A stretch of 41,795 nucleotides of DNA. Source: Acanthaster planci. Its lineage: Eukaryota > Echinodermata > Asteroidea > Valvatida > Acanthasteridae. Shown here one piece after another: positions 1-8,340 of this stretch. The notes beneath the pieces were generated by a model. The model was not told the DNA's origin and ran no database searches. It worked only from the letters and a program-made list of their open reading frames with translations. The DNA lies in the NCBI RefSeq assembly GCF_001949145.1, contig NW_019091430.1:534949-576743 (forward strand), read 5' to 3'. Positions within the stretch are counted from its first letter, which is position 1, and each line of letters begins with the position of its first letter. The translations under genes and the position numbers were made by a program.

Positions 1-664
1 AGTCTGGTACTTCCACAAGCGCTCATTTCATCGTCTTAATTAAGATCAAGAACTAGGTCAGCACCACGCTCCTCCATTGGGCGCACAACGTATGTGACCA
101 GGACAGCCTTCCCGGCAAGTTATTGCACCACATCTCCACAGCTCTACAGCGTAACGGTTTTAAGAGAAGTCAAGTTAAAAGACATAGGCAACAACGTTCC
201 GCCCCGACCGATGGATCTCCTCTACCCTATGTCAACTTAATAGGTGCACTAGTTCTTTCATCCTCCCATACATGGGTGACACTTCTCCCCACATTCAGCG
301 TATACTCCAGCAACCAGGCATCAGAGTGTTCCACACAGCAAGATCAGAAACCTGCTGCAGTCACATTAGGACAAGCCAGATCTCAACACAAGGCCCGGCG
401 TTTACAAGATCTCTTATGAATGCGGCCAAGTGTATGCTGGAGAGACGGGCAGGAATTTGTCTACCACACTCAGCAAACACAAGGCTCATGGATGACAAGT
501 CATCTATAATCAAGCACTTCCCTGAAACTGATCACGTCATCCAATGGCAACAAGGAAAGCTCATCACCAGCATCGAACACTGGCGCCCTCAACGTATACG
601 CGAGGCTTTTGAGATCATCAAGAACAAGACAGTTCGGCAAGACATCGGTTTCAACATCAGTTGA
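1..664 (+). mobile_element. Penelope-like retroelement, 3' part (RT end plus GIY-YIG endonuclease), decayed
   Basis: Translated in three frames, this piece follows the C-terminal layout of Penelope-like elements. First comes a segment like the end of the reverse-transcriptase thumb (around 50-160, containing HWAHNVCDQDSLPG and HISTALQRNGFKRSQ). A linker follows (LPYV near 219; IQRILQQPGIRVFHTARSET at about 293-352). Then a GIY-YIG nuclease domain begins at 394 with GVYKIS, ECGQVYAGETGRNL and a following KHKAHG. The frame breaks at 490-495, where a stop replaces the expected Arg-Leu. Coding resumes in the frame that ends at 664 with KSSIIKHFPETDHVIQW, EHWRPQRIREAFEIIKN and a final stop. In this family the nuclease nicks target DNA for target-primed reverse transcription. 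The 5' part lies outside the window. At least two frameshifts and an internal stop make it a fossil. The family assignment is from motif order only. Confidence 0.8.
394..664 (+). pseudogene. GIY-YIG endonuclease domain of the Penelope-like element
   Basis: The two halves of the nuclease domain are in different frames. The 394-492 frame has the GVY motif, the VYAGETGR motif (Tyr, Gly and the catalytic-type Arg all present) and a His-Lys pair. The 490-664 frame carries the downstream helix region ending in EIIKN and a DIGF near the stop at 662-664. About two residues are missing at the junction, with a TGA at 493-495. Within the first half the usual EH before the final basic run reads KH. The domain would act on genomic target DNA in the nucleus. 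It is not functional as read. Confidence 0.75.
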
Positions 665-1105
665 CATTTGGCGCCCCATTTTGTCCCAGGGGTGTCCTTT
701 ACCCTAGGCACCCTCCACTCTCAATAGTTCAACACACATTGACACGCTTGAATGAGCAGTCACAGATTTAGCCACAGAATCCAGACAAAGTGCCCTCCTA
801 AACGTACACACGCTCAGCCAGGATCCCTCATTTCCACGCCCAACCTAACCGAACGCGCACAGTACTTTAGCAGCACACCAGCTGGAATACAGCAGTCAGG
901 GAATCCTGGAGACGCCGTAATGAACGGACGTATCGAACTGTCGCTAGTTGTCTGGCGCGAAATTAACAGTTGCGCGCGAAACCGGTGATCTATCGTGAGG
1001 ATCGAGAGTGCATTTGTAGGGATCATACAGGAAAGGTCGGCTCAATGCAGCATAAGGTATATTAGATAATTTGTGAGACGCTAAACAATCTGTAAGGTCT
1101 AGAAA
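665..1105. other. Spacer: Penelope-like 3' flank and probable LINE 5' untranslated region
   Basis: No ORF here resembles a protein. The first 100 bases probably belong to the Penelope-like 3' untranslated region. From about 850 the sequence is richer in CpG and leads directly into the ATG at 1106, so it may be the 5' untranslated leader or internal promoter of the LINE that follows. No target-site duplication was identified. Confidence 0.4.
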
Positions 1106-1653
1106 ATGACCGATGACGAATCTGAAGATGAAGTGTCACAGGATCGAATGTCGAAGCAGAAACCAATTAAAAACCTCCAGGCTTTTGGGATGAGGCCCAG
1201 CCTCGGTCTACACTTGACACTTATCAGCCAGGTCCAAGAACAATCTAAACCCGAGCCTCAAATCCAAAACAATCCAGAAAACGAGCAATAACTTACGGTG
1301 ACGTCTACAATGACTCGGACAGTACCACACCCAGTCAACCCATAAAACGCCGAGTCACCAACACTGGAAGCCAGCCTACGCTAATCGTTATTAACTCACC
1401 TGATGTACAGCTATCTAAAGTCAGCCATGTTAAAATAGCAAAATATCTCAATCAAGCAGTTGGCAAAGACGTAGTCAAACAGGTTACCAAAAGTAATCGA
1501 GGAGGCATTGCCGTTCGATGTTTCACTCGAGCCCAAGCAGAAAAGTATTACACAATCTGGTCAGTGGAGCGTAACTGCTTAGTATGCAACGTCTAAAACT
1601 CAAAGTAAAGACATTATAGCAGGTATTCCAACTGACGTCTGTGACGATGAAAT

Positions 1654-1654
<1 letters not shown>
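1106..1654 (+). pseudogene. LINE ORF1 (gag-like), N-terminal half, interrupted
   Basis: The ATG at 1106 opens an acidic start (MTDDESEDEVSQDRMSKQKP). After about 60 codons the frame shifts and continues at 1276-1593 (RKRAITYGDVYNDSDS, then KVSHVKIAKYLNQAVG, SNRGGIAVRCFTRAQAEKYY). A TAA at 1594 coincides with a second shift into the frame of 1592 onward (SKTQSKDIIAGIPTDVCDDE), which stops making sense at a CT microsatellite. The IIAGIPTDV and DDEI pattern is typical of the region just before the zinc knuckles in ORF1 proteins of Jockey/I-type LINEs. Those proteins bind RNA and escort it in a ribonucleoprotein. The missing C-terminal half reappears at 5296. Two frameshifts make it non-functional. 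Confidence 0.72.

Positions 1655-1690
<36 letters not shown>
1654..1690. repeat. (CT)n microsatellite at the break point in ORF1
   Basis: An almost pure CT dinucleotide run of about 37 bases. It sits exactly where the ORF1 reading of the first LINE is lost and where antisense LTR-element sequence begins shortly after, so it marks or has obscured the insertion junction. Confidence 0.95.
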
Positions 1691-1692
<2 letters not shown>

Positions 1693-1747
1693 AAACTTTG
1701 TCGTGAACTTTTTGAGGACAATTATGCGGTTGAGCATTCTGGGAGGT

Positions 1748-3655
1748 CTACCTAGAGACGGTAACCTGTCCGCAATTCATTTGAGGCCAATCTGGATAAG
1801 GTACGAGAATTTTAGCATTTTTGGTTAGAGAGATTTTGACTGGAGCATTTTCAAGCTGAGTGACAAGGGCAGAGACAGCAGAAGCAAATTCAACTAGACC
1901 TTTGGCAGCATTTGCTGCAACTCTCAGCCACACTGTGAGTTTCTCTATCTTTGCCCTGATGAGTACACCTATGTCACCATACAGGCGCTGGAGCGTTGAC
2001 ATCGCCTTCGTAAAGGGGGTGGGATCATGTTTCATTCCCAAAATATCTTTCTTTGGTTGTCCGCTAAGTTTAGACTTTACTATGAAGTATTTCTGTAGCT
2101 CTACAGCCATTGACCATGGTTTCAAAGCATCGGTACTCAGAAGGATCACCCCCACTTAAGTTTGGGACTTCGACATCGCCCCCCCCCCTGAGTAGAGGCC
2201 GCCAACATGGAACTCAGCATCATTTGCTGGGAAACTGGGTGGTAGGTTTCAGGAAATGACTTATGAGTGGAAATAGAATCTACTGAAAAGACCAGCCAAA
2301 GAAGTTGGTGAGGCTCTCACAGGCATTGATGCACATGGTAGGGGCACAATCAGGAAGTCGTCGGTGTGAGTCTGGTGCCCAACGGAGAGGGGGCTTGGAG
2401 ACTCATGGGATGACGACCAAAACGGTCCAATGGAGAGGTGGACGTCTGCCCCTGAACTGCATCTGCATGTATTGAGGACCAGGTCTGGGTTGTGGCCAAG
2501 GTAAAAGCTGTACGTGTACCTGGAGTTGGAAAGGAAACTGATTTGGAAAGAAAGGCAAGCCCAGAGTACATATACATGGGTGAAAAGGAAGTCACAAATG
2601 AGCTGCCCTTAGTAAGGGTGCCCGATTGAGGCATGGAAATGTGTGTTTGAGGCGATCCCATCAGGGACAGAGACAAGGCAGTGCTTGCTTGTGGCAAGGT
2701 AATCGCTGGTGGTGGCGATGCTGTCATGGGTAGTGGCAAAGCAGCGCTTGCTTGAGGCAAGGTAATCGCTGACGTTGGCGATACAATCGGGTGCATGGGC
2801 AAAGCAGTACTAGCTTGAGGCACGGTAATCGCTGACGGTGGCGATAAGGTCACGTGCATAGGCAATGCAGCACTAGCTTGTGACACGGTAACCGCTGACG
2901 GTGGCGATACGGTCATGTGCATAGGCTAAGCAGCACTAGCTTGAGGCACAGTAACTTGTGGCTGCAGCAAAGTCGTCATAGGCTTGGCAATGCTGTGTTA
3001 GCTTTAGACACAGCAATCATCTCTTGTGGTGATGCCACCAAAGGCAGGGGCGGTGCAGCAGTTGCTTGTGGCATGATAATCACGGACGGTGCCACAGGCA
3101 GTATGACTGCATATCGCCGCTGTCATGTAAATCATGGCTCACATGTACATTTGTGGTATGCAAAGTTTGCTGCTGAGGTATTTGGTTACCAGTACTTGGC
3201 CCCTCAAGTGGCAAAGAATTCTGTTCCCCTAAAGTGTCCTTGGGAACAAGCTCAGAGTCAAGTTTGGCATGTGCAAGGTTGATCTCGGCATTCCGCAGCT
3301 GCAGTTCTAGCTCCACCTGCCTGGAGAGGGCCTCCTTTCTCTTAAGAAGATATTGCTCTTCATTCAGGGCCTCACGTTGCCATTCATCGATTGCATCTTG
3401 CTCTGCTCTTGACTTCATTTCAATCTCCATGCATAACTTGGCAAGGGCAAGTTCTTGTTGTCGCAAATGGAGATTCTTCTGGGACTTCCGTGACAAAGAA
3501 CGGCTGCTGCCTCCGCTCTGCGATAAATGCTGAACACTGCCTTGATCATCTGGCTGTGGTACTGAGGCATCGGGTTGCTGTCCAGCAGTTGATGCAGCTG
3601 CATGGGAGCGCAGAGCTCGGCGGGTAATGTTTAGGTCGGACTCTATGGTAACCAA
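1748..3655 (-). pseudogene. gag-like polyprotein of BEL/Pao-type element, decayed
   Basis: Three consecutive - strand segments form one decayed gag. From 3655 there is a Met followed by a Ser/Gln-rich stretch and a strong charged coiled coil (KRKEALSRQVELELQLRNAE), as in N-termini of BEL/Pao gag. From about 3003 to 2350 follows a Pro/Ser-rich region with a 21-residue repeat. From about 2230 to 1748 comes a DUF1759-like segment: SGGDPSEY in one frame, then after a shift KLSGQPKKDILG, FTKAMSTLQRLYGD and VLIRAKIEKL. Stops fall within the repeat (near 2930) and after SEY. Gag would build the cytoplasmic particle in which the element copies its RNA. The DUF1759 assignment rests on the G-x-P-x-x-x-I, L-x-x-x-Y/F-G and I-x-K-L spacing and should be tested by profile search. 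Confidence 0.6.
2687..3003 (-). repeat. 63-bp in-frame tandem repeat inside the gag-like region
   Basis: About five units start at 2687, 2750, 2813, 2876 and 2939, exactly 63 bases apart. A degenerate sixth lies near 3001. On the - strand each encodes 21 residues, for example PMHPIVSPTSAITLPQASAA. The length is a multiple of three, so copy-number change kept the frame. Divergence between units is moderate. Confidence 0.92.
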
Positions 3656-3698
3656 AACGTGTCAAGCCACTAGCTGGATTTCTAGGATGCAAATTGGC

Positions 3699-3716
3699 AT
3701 CACGTCTGGGTCACCA
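3699..3716 (-). promoter_or_regulatory. Primer binding site complementary to tRNA-Trp
   Basis: On + the 18 bases read atcacgtctgggtcacca. The 3' end of eukaryotic tRNA-Trp with its CCA tail is ATCACGTCGGGGTCACCA, which differs at one position. On the - strand the site therefore starts TGGTGACC, directly after an A/T spacer and a CA dinucleotide at 3724-3723 that fits an LTR end. It would prime minus-strand DNA synthesis of the retrotransposon. Confidence 0.8.
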
Positions 3717-3722
3717 AAAAAA

Positions 3723-4050
3723 TGTTGTGGATTGACGCGGTGTGGGACTACCAAAGGAATGTCCGGTGGAGACACTGGGCATGGTACCCGGTCTTGGTTA
3801 TGTTTATTATCTCTGCATAGAAAATCTCCATCTAGGTTCATGCATGGGAAGCCCGTTCATCCTTTATCCGGCCATTATTTGGTATGGATTTTACTCTCCG
3901 TGTTCGAGCGGCATGACAGTGGCTCGCAGGCTTTTTTGTTGTCATTGCGCGGTGGCGCCCTTCGCATGTAAGCGAAACTTTTCGCAACATGCTGGTTAGC
4001 TTCTAATTCATACAAAGGCGTTGCAAGTCCAGATTTTTTTATATACTTCC
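3723..4050 (-). repeat. Putative 5' LTR (single copy)
   Basis: This region is placed between the primer binding site and the start of recognisable LINE sequence. Its gag-proximal end reads CA on the - strand, as expected for an LTR terminus. The distal border is not defined, and no second copy was found in the window, so the call depends on the adjacent primer binding site and gag. Confidence 0.45.
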
Positions 4051-4059
4051 GTGGTTGTA

Positions 4060-4815
4060 TCGTCCTATTTGCTCATCTCCCGACGAGATGATCCTCCAAA
4101 GAGATTTAGACAGAATTTTTGAATGGTGCCAATGTAATCGAATGAAACTTAATCCCACTTAAACTGAAGTGGTTATATTTACAAAGACGAAGAGGGTTAT
4201 CGACCCGCAGTATATCCTACACTCTGGTCCACTACAGGTTGTTAATGGAATAAAGTACTTCGGTGTGTTTTTAACTTACCGATTAACCTGGGAAAGGCAC
4301 GTGAACTACGTGACGTCCAGGGCTAATAGAATGCTTGGTTTATTTCAAGTGTGGCTAAAGGTCTCTCCATACATGCTCGGTTTTGTCTCTACAAATCACT
4401 TGTTAAACCCATTTTAGAATATAAATTTCCCGTTTGGTACCTTAGGCTAATACACAGGGATTGATTGCTGATATTGAGCAGATCCAAAGACGGGCGACAA
4501 AAATTCTTCTCCGGCAGAGGAGAATGGAGATGCCCTACCTTAAACGCATTAAACAGTTGAACTGGTGTTCTCTCCAGTCCCGTCGGGGCTATCTACTGGT
4601 GCCTTTTGTTGCTAAAGCCTTATATCGTGACGTTTCATGCACTTCCGCGGTAGAACATATTCATATCAACTCCCGGCATATTGATTATTTAAGATTTTCT
4701 CATCTTGTAGCTAGAAACAATCGCTTACATCATAATACAATCCATGGATTCCCTCGTTTATGGGAGACACTCCCCAAAATCCTTCGAACTGCTTTATTGA
4801 TGAGGTCTCTTTCAT
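4060..4815 (+). pseudogene. LINE reverse transcriptase, C-terminal part (5' truncated)
   Basis: The reading starts inside the reverse transcriptase, just past the catalytic box, with SSPDEMILQRDLDRIFEWCQ and RMKLNPT. After a stop it continues at 4169-4414 (VIFTKTKRV, NGIKYFGVFLTYRLTWERHV, YVTSRANRMLG). A frameshift near 4400 leads to PILEYKFPVW, and then 4461-4814 gives IEQIQRRATKILL and a C-terminal tail with FPRLWETLPK. This order (thumb, LG-x-x-L, ILEY-x-x-x-VW, IQRRATK) is standard for CR1/L2/Jockey-group LINEs. About 100 bp of AT-rich 3' untranslated sequence follows. The copy is 5' truncated, as usual for target-primed insertion, and lies between the LTR fragment and the rest of the split ORF1. 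Confidence 0.8.
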
Positions 4816-4817
4816 AG

Positions 4818-5295
4818 TTCGTAAAGCAGCTTAAATTGTGGTGTAAACTAAATAAACACGGTTTTAAAAATTCCCAGTTTGCTGTATATATAGGATGAGT
4901 GTCATACTTCATTGATTTATCTGTTCAAATTAATAGAGATTTTCCATCCACAATCTGTTCCTTGGTTCTGATTGTTAATTAGCACCGTGTCTCTAGTGTT
5001 AACTATACCTTGACGAAACCAATGTGAAATTTCTATTTATTTTGTTAATCACATCATCGGCAGTTGAACCTGGCATGTCCGACGCTCAGTCACATTTTCT
5101 TTCTTTCTTTTCGATTTTCATTTTTATGTCTTTACTTGGATTTTGATCCGGCTTTATAAACCTACTTGCCCAATTAATGATTATGAGGTGTTTTCACTCT
5201 TTATCTGTCTTCTCAAATATAATATTAACCCTTTTTTCTGTATGTTTTTTTTATCTTTTCATCTTTTTACCTGGCAGTTTGGCCTGTTTGGAAAT
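4818..5295. other. AT-rich spacer, LINE 3' untranslated tail and unassigned sequence
   Basis: No protein-like reading was found. The first part is probably the 3' untranslated region of the preceding LINE fragment. The rest is T-rich and ends where ORF1 coding of the interrupted LINE resumes. Confidence 0.4.
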
Positions 5296-5987
5296 ATACT
5301 GTAAATCGAACTTGGATATGAATTCTATGAAGTCAAGACATACATTCCACCTTTAATAAGATGTTTCAACTGTCCGAGGGTGGGTCATGTCGCAAGCATC
5401 TGTCGCAGCCAAACCCGATGTGTCCGTTGTGGAGGCATGCCTATGAAGCCTGTAAGCAACGAGAAAAATTGAAATGCTCTTGTTCTGGTGGGAAACACTC
5501 CTCCGCCTATGAGGGCTGCACAACCATCAGAGAGGAACATTGCAACATTTCATACGCAGATGCTGAGAAAGCAGTAAAGACTGACATCTCCATCCAGCCA
5601 AGCACTCCCACACAATCCAGACAATACACCCCACCCATTACCAATTCAAACACTGACCATCAGCTAAATCCCCAAACGAGTCAATCATCAACGACTAAAC
5701 CCACCGAAAAATTGTAAAACCAATTGCTATTAAAAAAAGACTCTGTTACTCAGACACACAGCATTGGTGAAACACAAACAGAACCCATATCTTCATGTTC
5801 ATGCAATGATCAGTTCCAACAGAATCTCACAGAAATTCTTGTATAGGCTCCCTTGCGGATTCATGCTACTATGAAGAAGAAAGATGACCGAGTGGAAGCT
5901 GTCAAAATACTTATATCCCATATCTGCCAAGCCCCAGCAACCGTTGCACACAGTAGTAGACAAAGCAACCTCCATTATTGTGCGTGA
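5296..5987 (+). pseudogene. LINE ORF1 C-terminal half with CCHC zinc knuckles
   Basis: Reading resumes with ELGYEFYEVKTYIPP and a perfect C-x2-C-x4-H-x4-C knuckle beginning at 5362 (CFNCPRVGHVASIC), then RCVRCGG. A frameshift near 5415 moves to the frame that runs to 5987, giving AYEACKQREKLKCSCSGGKH and SSAYEGC, which are the second and third knuckle motifs. A Thr/Gln/Pro/Ser-rich tail follows. In-frame stops lie at 5715 and near 5844. The terminal segment 5871-5984 (KKKDDRVEAVKILISHICQA) ends at TGA 5985. This complements the N-terminal half at 1106-1654: together they match one Jockey/I-type ORF1, with a short piece lost at the junction. No ORF2 of this element follows. Confidence 0.78.
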
Positions 5988-7077
5988 ATCGGTTTTGTGT
6001 CTAGCCAACTGTTCCCAAGTCTGAGTTTCATTAGTCCAAGTGCAAGCCCCGGTGCAAAAATATGAATCCAAATGTTTTCCTAAATTTGAAATTGTTGGCA
6101 GAAGTAATGAATGAACATGCAGAGGGTACACTTACTGTACTGCAGGACATAAGTCCCTTTGATGATCATTACGATTGCAAATGCATGTATGAAGTAAAAC
6201 GACTATTGACATTTTTCAGTGTTTACAGAGCACAATAAATGTTTCTTTAACGTCTGAAAACTCCGTTTACCAGGCCTGAAAATACGCAAAAAGTCGACAA
6301 GAAAAACTAATAAATTCAGATAATTGCCTTTTAAGAGAAATGTTTCAAACTAATGTATTTTGTAACTTACTTTTCATTGTTCAACTACATGTATTTTGTT
6401 CCATAAATATGGTACATAAAATGCTAAATCCACTATCACCATGTGCCTCGCTAGACTTTGAACAAATATAGGAAGACTGGGATTAAGCCCGTTGCATCCT
6501 TTATTTTGAATGTTTGACTCGTGAAGTTATATGAGCTCTGCTTAAACATCAGCTTAAACATTGTCTTTACCTTCAGAATTTTAACTGATGGGACGAGCAA
6601 AACGTTGATGTCGCACAAACATTTCACACTGCCACAGGTTGTCTGGGTACTGCAACATGGCATGTTAGGGATTGTGGAACAGAAAGATGAAATGTGTGGC
6701 GAGAATGTAGAGAGCAGCAGCAGTAGCAGCCACTTATCCACGTCGGTAAGGTAGGGATCAGTGGTGCTACAATAATTTGTGACGTTTGCACTCACAAACA
6801 ATTTTGTGAAGTGGACACGTTAAACTCTGTAGAAAGAAATCCGCCCTCTGATGGCAATTGTTAACTAGGGAGCCTCCCTTTTGCTGATAAAAGTAGCTGC
6901 TTCATGAGAGTTGAATAACGGCGGAGAATGAGAGCCACTTGTTGCTGATCACAATTCCAAGGAAGAATTAGTCAGTGCTGTCATCACCCATGGCACCAAA
7001 CATCGCAAGTCTGGAGAGACCTACGAGGGTGAGAGACTCTATTGGAAAATGTGTTACGTTTTAGAGGCACAGTGTAG
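5988..7077. other. No convincing gene; short open stretch near 6929-7080
   Basis: This kilobase has no recognised protein family. A frame opens after a TGA near 6926 and runs through KEELVSAVITHGTKHRKSGE and ERLYWKMCYVLEAQ into the GAT repeat. It has no ATG and no known domain, and could be an exon or a transposon remnant. The antisense ORF of 116 codons at 6451-6801 shows no family signature. Confidence 0.35.

Positions 7078-7123
<46 letters not shown>
7078..7123. repeat. (GAT)n microsatellite
   Basis: About 15 uninterrupted GAT/ATG units end at a single ambiguous base (n) at 7124, probably a sequencing or assembly uncertainty caused by the repeat. Confidence 0.97.
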
Positions 7124-7164
7124 NTTATAACCAGTTTATATAGTTGAGACCTCTTAAGGCCAAA

Positions 7165-7690
7165 ACAAGACCCCACAAGACCAGTACAAGACCGACACAA
7201 GATTTCCAGTCTGATTTCAAGTCACAACATATCCAAATGAACTGCAACTAAGGTATTCCTTTTCACTGCTCACCCTGTTTCTTGTGTAACTATAAGTGTT
7301 AAAAGTCTCGAGTCCGAATCACGAGTCACTTGTTCAACGTTATTTACAAGTTATTTACAAGTTAATTAAACTGAATCTGGTAGCTTCTGGTAAAAATCCA
7401 ACTTTTAATGCTAGGCTCGTCACAACCATGTTACTTTTTGTTCTTATCGTGAAAATACGTGACTCGAGTTGGCGAGTCACTAAGATCGATTCTAAGTCAT
7501 CATATATAGTCTGAGTCATCCATAGTCACGGTGTCCGAGTGTCCGTGTTATTTTCCAGTGTGACTCAAGTTGAGTCCTTGTCACAAAATGTGACTCGATC
7601 CCTTGATTTGGATTGATTCGATGTCTACAACACTGCTTGTAACTGGTCTTATGATCAGTCTTGTGTCTGATTTTGCGACGGTCCCGACTA
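7165..7690. repeat. GAGTC-rich palindromic (foldback) element
   Basis: The outer parts are imperfect inverted repeats of a caagacc/ggtcttg motif: acaagaccagtacaagaccg near 7180-7199, and the opposite-strand form around 7640-7683. Inside them lie gagtc-type runs on the left (7304-7331) and gactc-type runs on the right (7470-7601). The core is AT-rich and has no coding potential. The same GAGTC motif cluster recurs at 25385 and 30770, so it belongs to a dispersed family. There is no transposase, so if mobile it would be non-autonomous. Confidence 0.6.
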
Positions 7691-7869
7691 CAAAAATGGA
7701 TCCAAATCAATTAATTTCAACATGATTGACCACACACCCTATGGGATTACAGATGTGTAGTGAGCTATTACAATCAACAAAGTGTAAATCAGGAGTCATT
7801 CTGGGAAAATCTTGGAGTGTCACATATAAGTCCTGTCTTTCCGGGAGTTGAAACTAGCATATTAAATTG

Positions 7870-8340
7870 TATCACCGCTCGAAACCGGCGCCGCTCCAGT
7901 TTCGCAATGCCTCTGCGCACATGCGTAAAAGATTGTACGACAAGGCATGCGTAATAATAGAGCGCTGCCGACGCGGAATAATAAATGACTTCTGTATGGG
8001 GACTAACAGCCGCGCGAAACGGAAGCAAGGCGCATGTCGAAGCACGCTCGATCATATCAAAGTGTAGGCCCACTCGGCCGTTTGAAATTAACATGTTTGT
8101 GGCGGTCGGTGATACAAATGCGATGTCTACGCTGTCGATGACTCAGCCGAGACTCGCTCCTACGCATTAAAGACATTCGCCATTCAAGGGTAAGGCATCT
8201 CGCATGGTGAACCAAATAGACTATGAGAAAATCTCCGTGATTTCTTACATCGACTCTGTGGTTAGGCTGTTCTCATGTATAGCGGACTAGTGCGACCGGG
8301 CCACGCGCGTGCACCTTAAGCTTGCTGTCTTTACCGCATC
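7870..8340 (+). promoter_or_regulatory. CpG-rich upstream region of the 326-codon gene
   Basis: CpG dinucleotides are visibly denser here than in the flanking AT-rich DNA, and the rise continues through the coding sequence to about 9200. In a sparsely methylated invertebrate genome this suggests a promoter or 5' untranslated region. No TATA box at a sensible distance and no initiator could be fixed. An in-frame TAA at 8317-8319 lies 24 bases before the chosen ATG. Confidence 0.45.

Larger units (their letters stand above)
1700..4050 (-). mobile_element. BEL/Pao-like LTR retrotransposon fragment (LTR, PBS, gag), 3' truncated
   Basis: Read on the - strand, the order is an LTR-like sequence (about 4050 to 3723), a primer binding site (3716-3699), then a gag-like region (3655 to about 1700). 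There is no protease, reverse transcriptase, integrase or second LTR, so the element was cut off within or just after gag, next to the CT microsatellite. The gag resembles BEL/Pao-type proteins with a DUF1759-like capsid region. Several frameshifts and stops show it is old. It lies antisense inside the split LINE ORF1. The outer LTR border is uncertain; only the inner border is anchored by the primer binding site and a terminal CA. Confidence 0.65.

Noticed and set aside
1860-2159. 99-codon + strand ORF opposite gag
   Set aside because: It is the complement of the DUF1759-like segment, which has the better protein signature on -.
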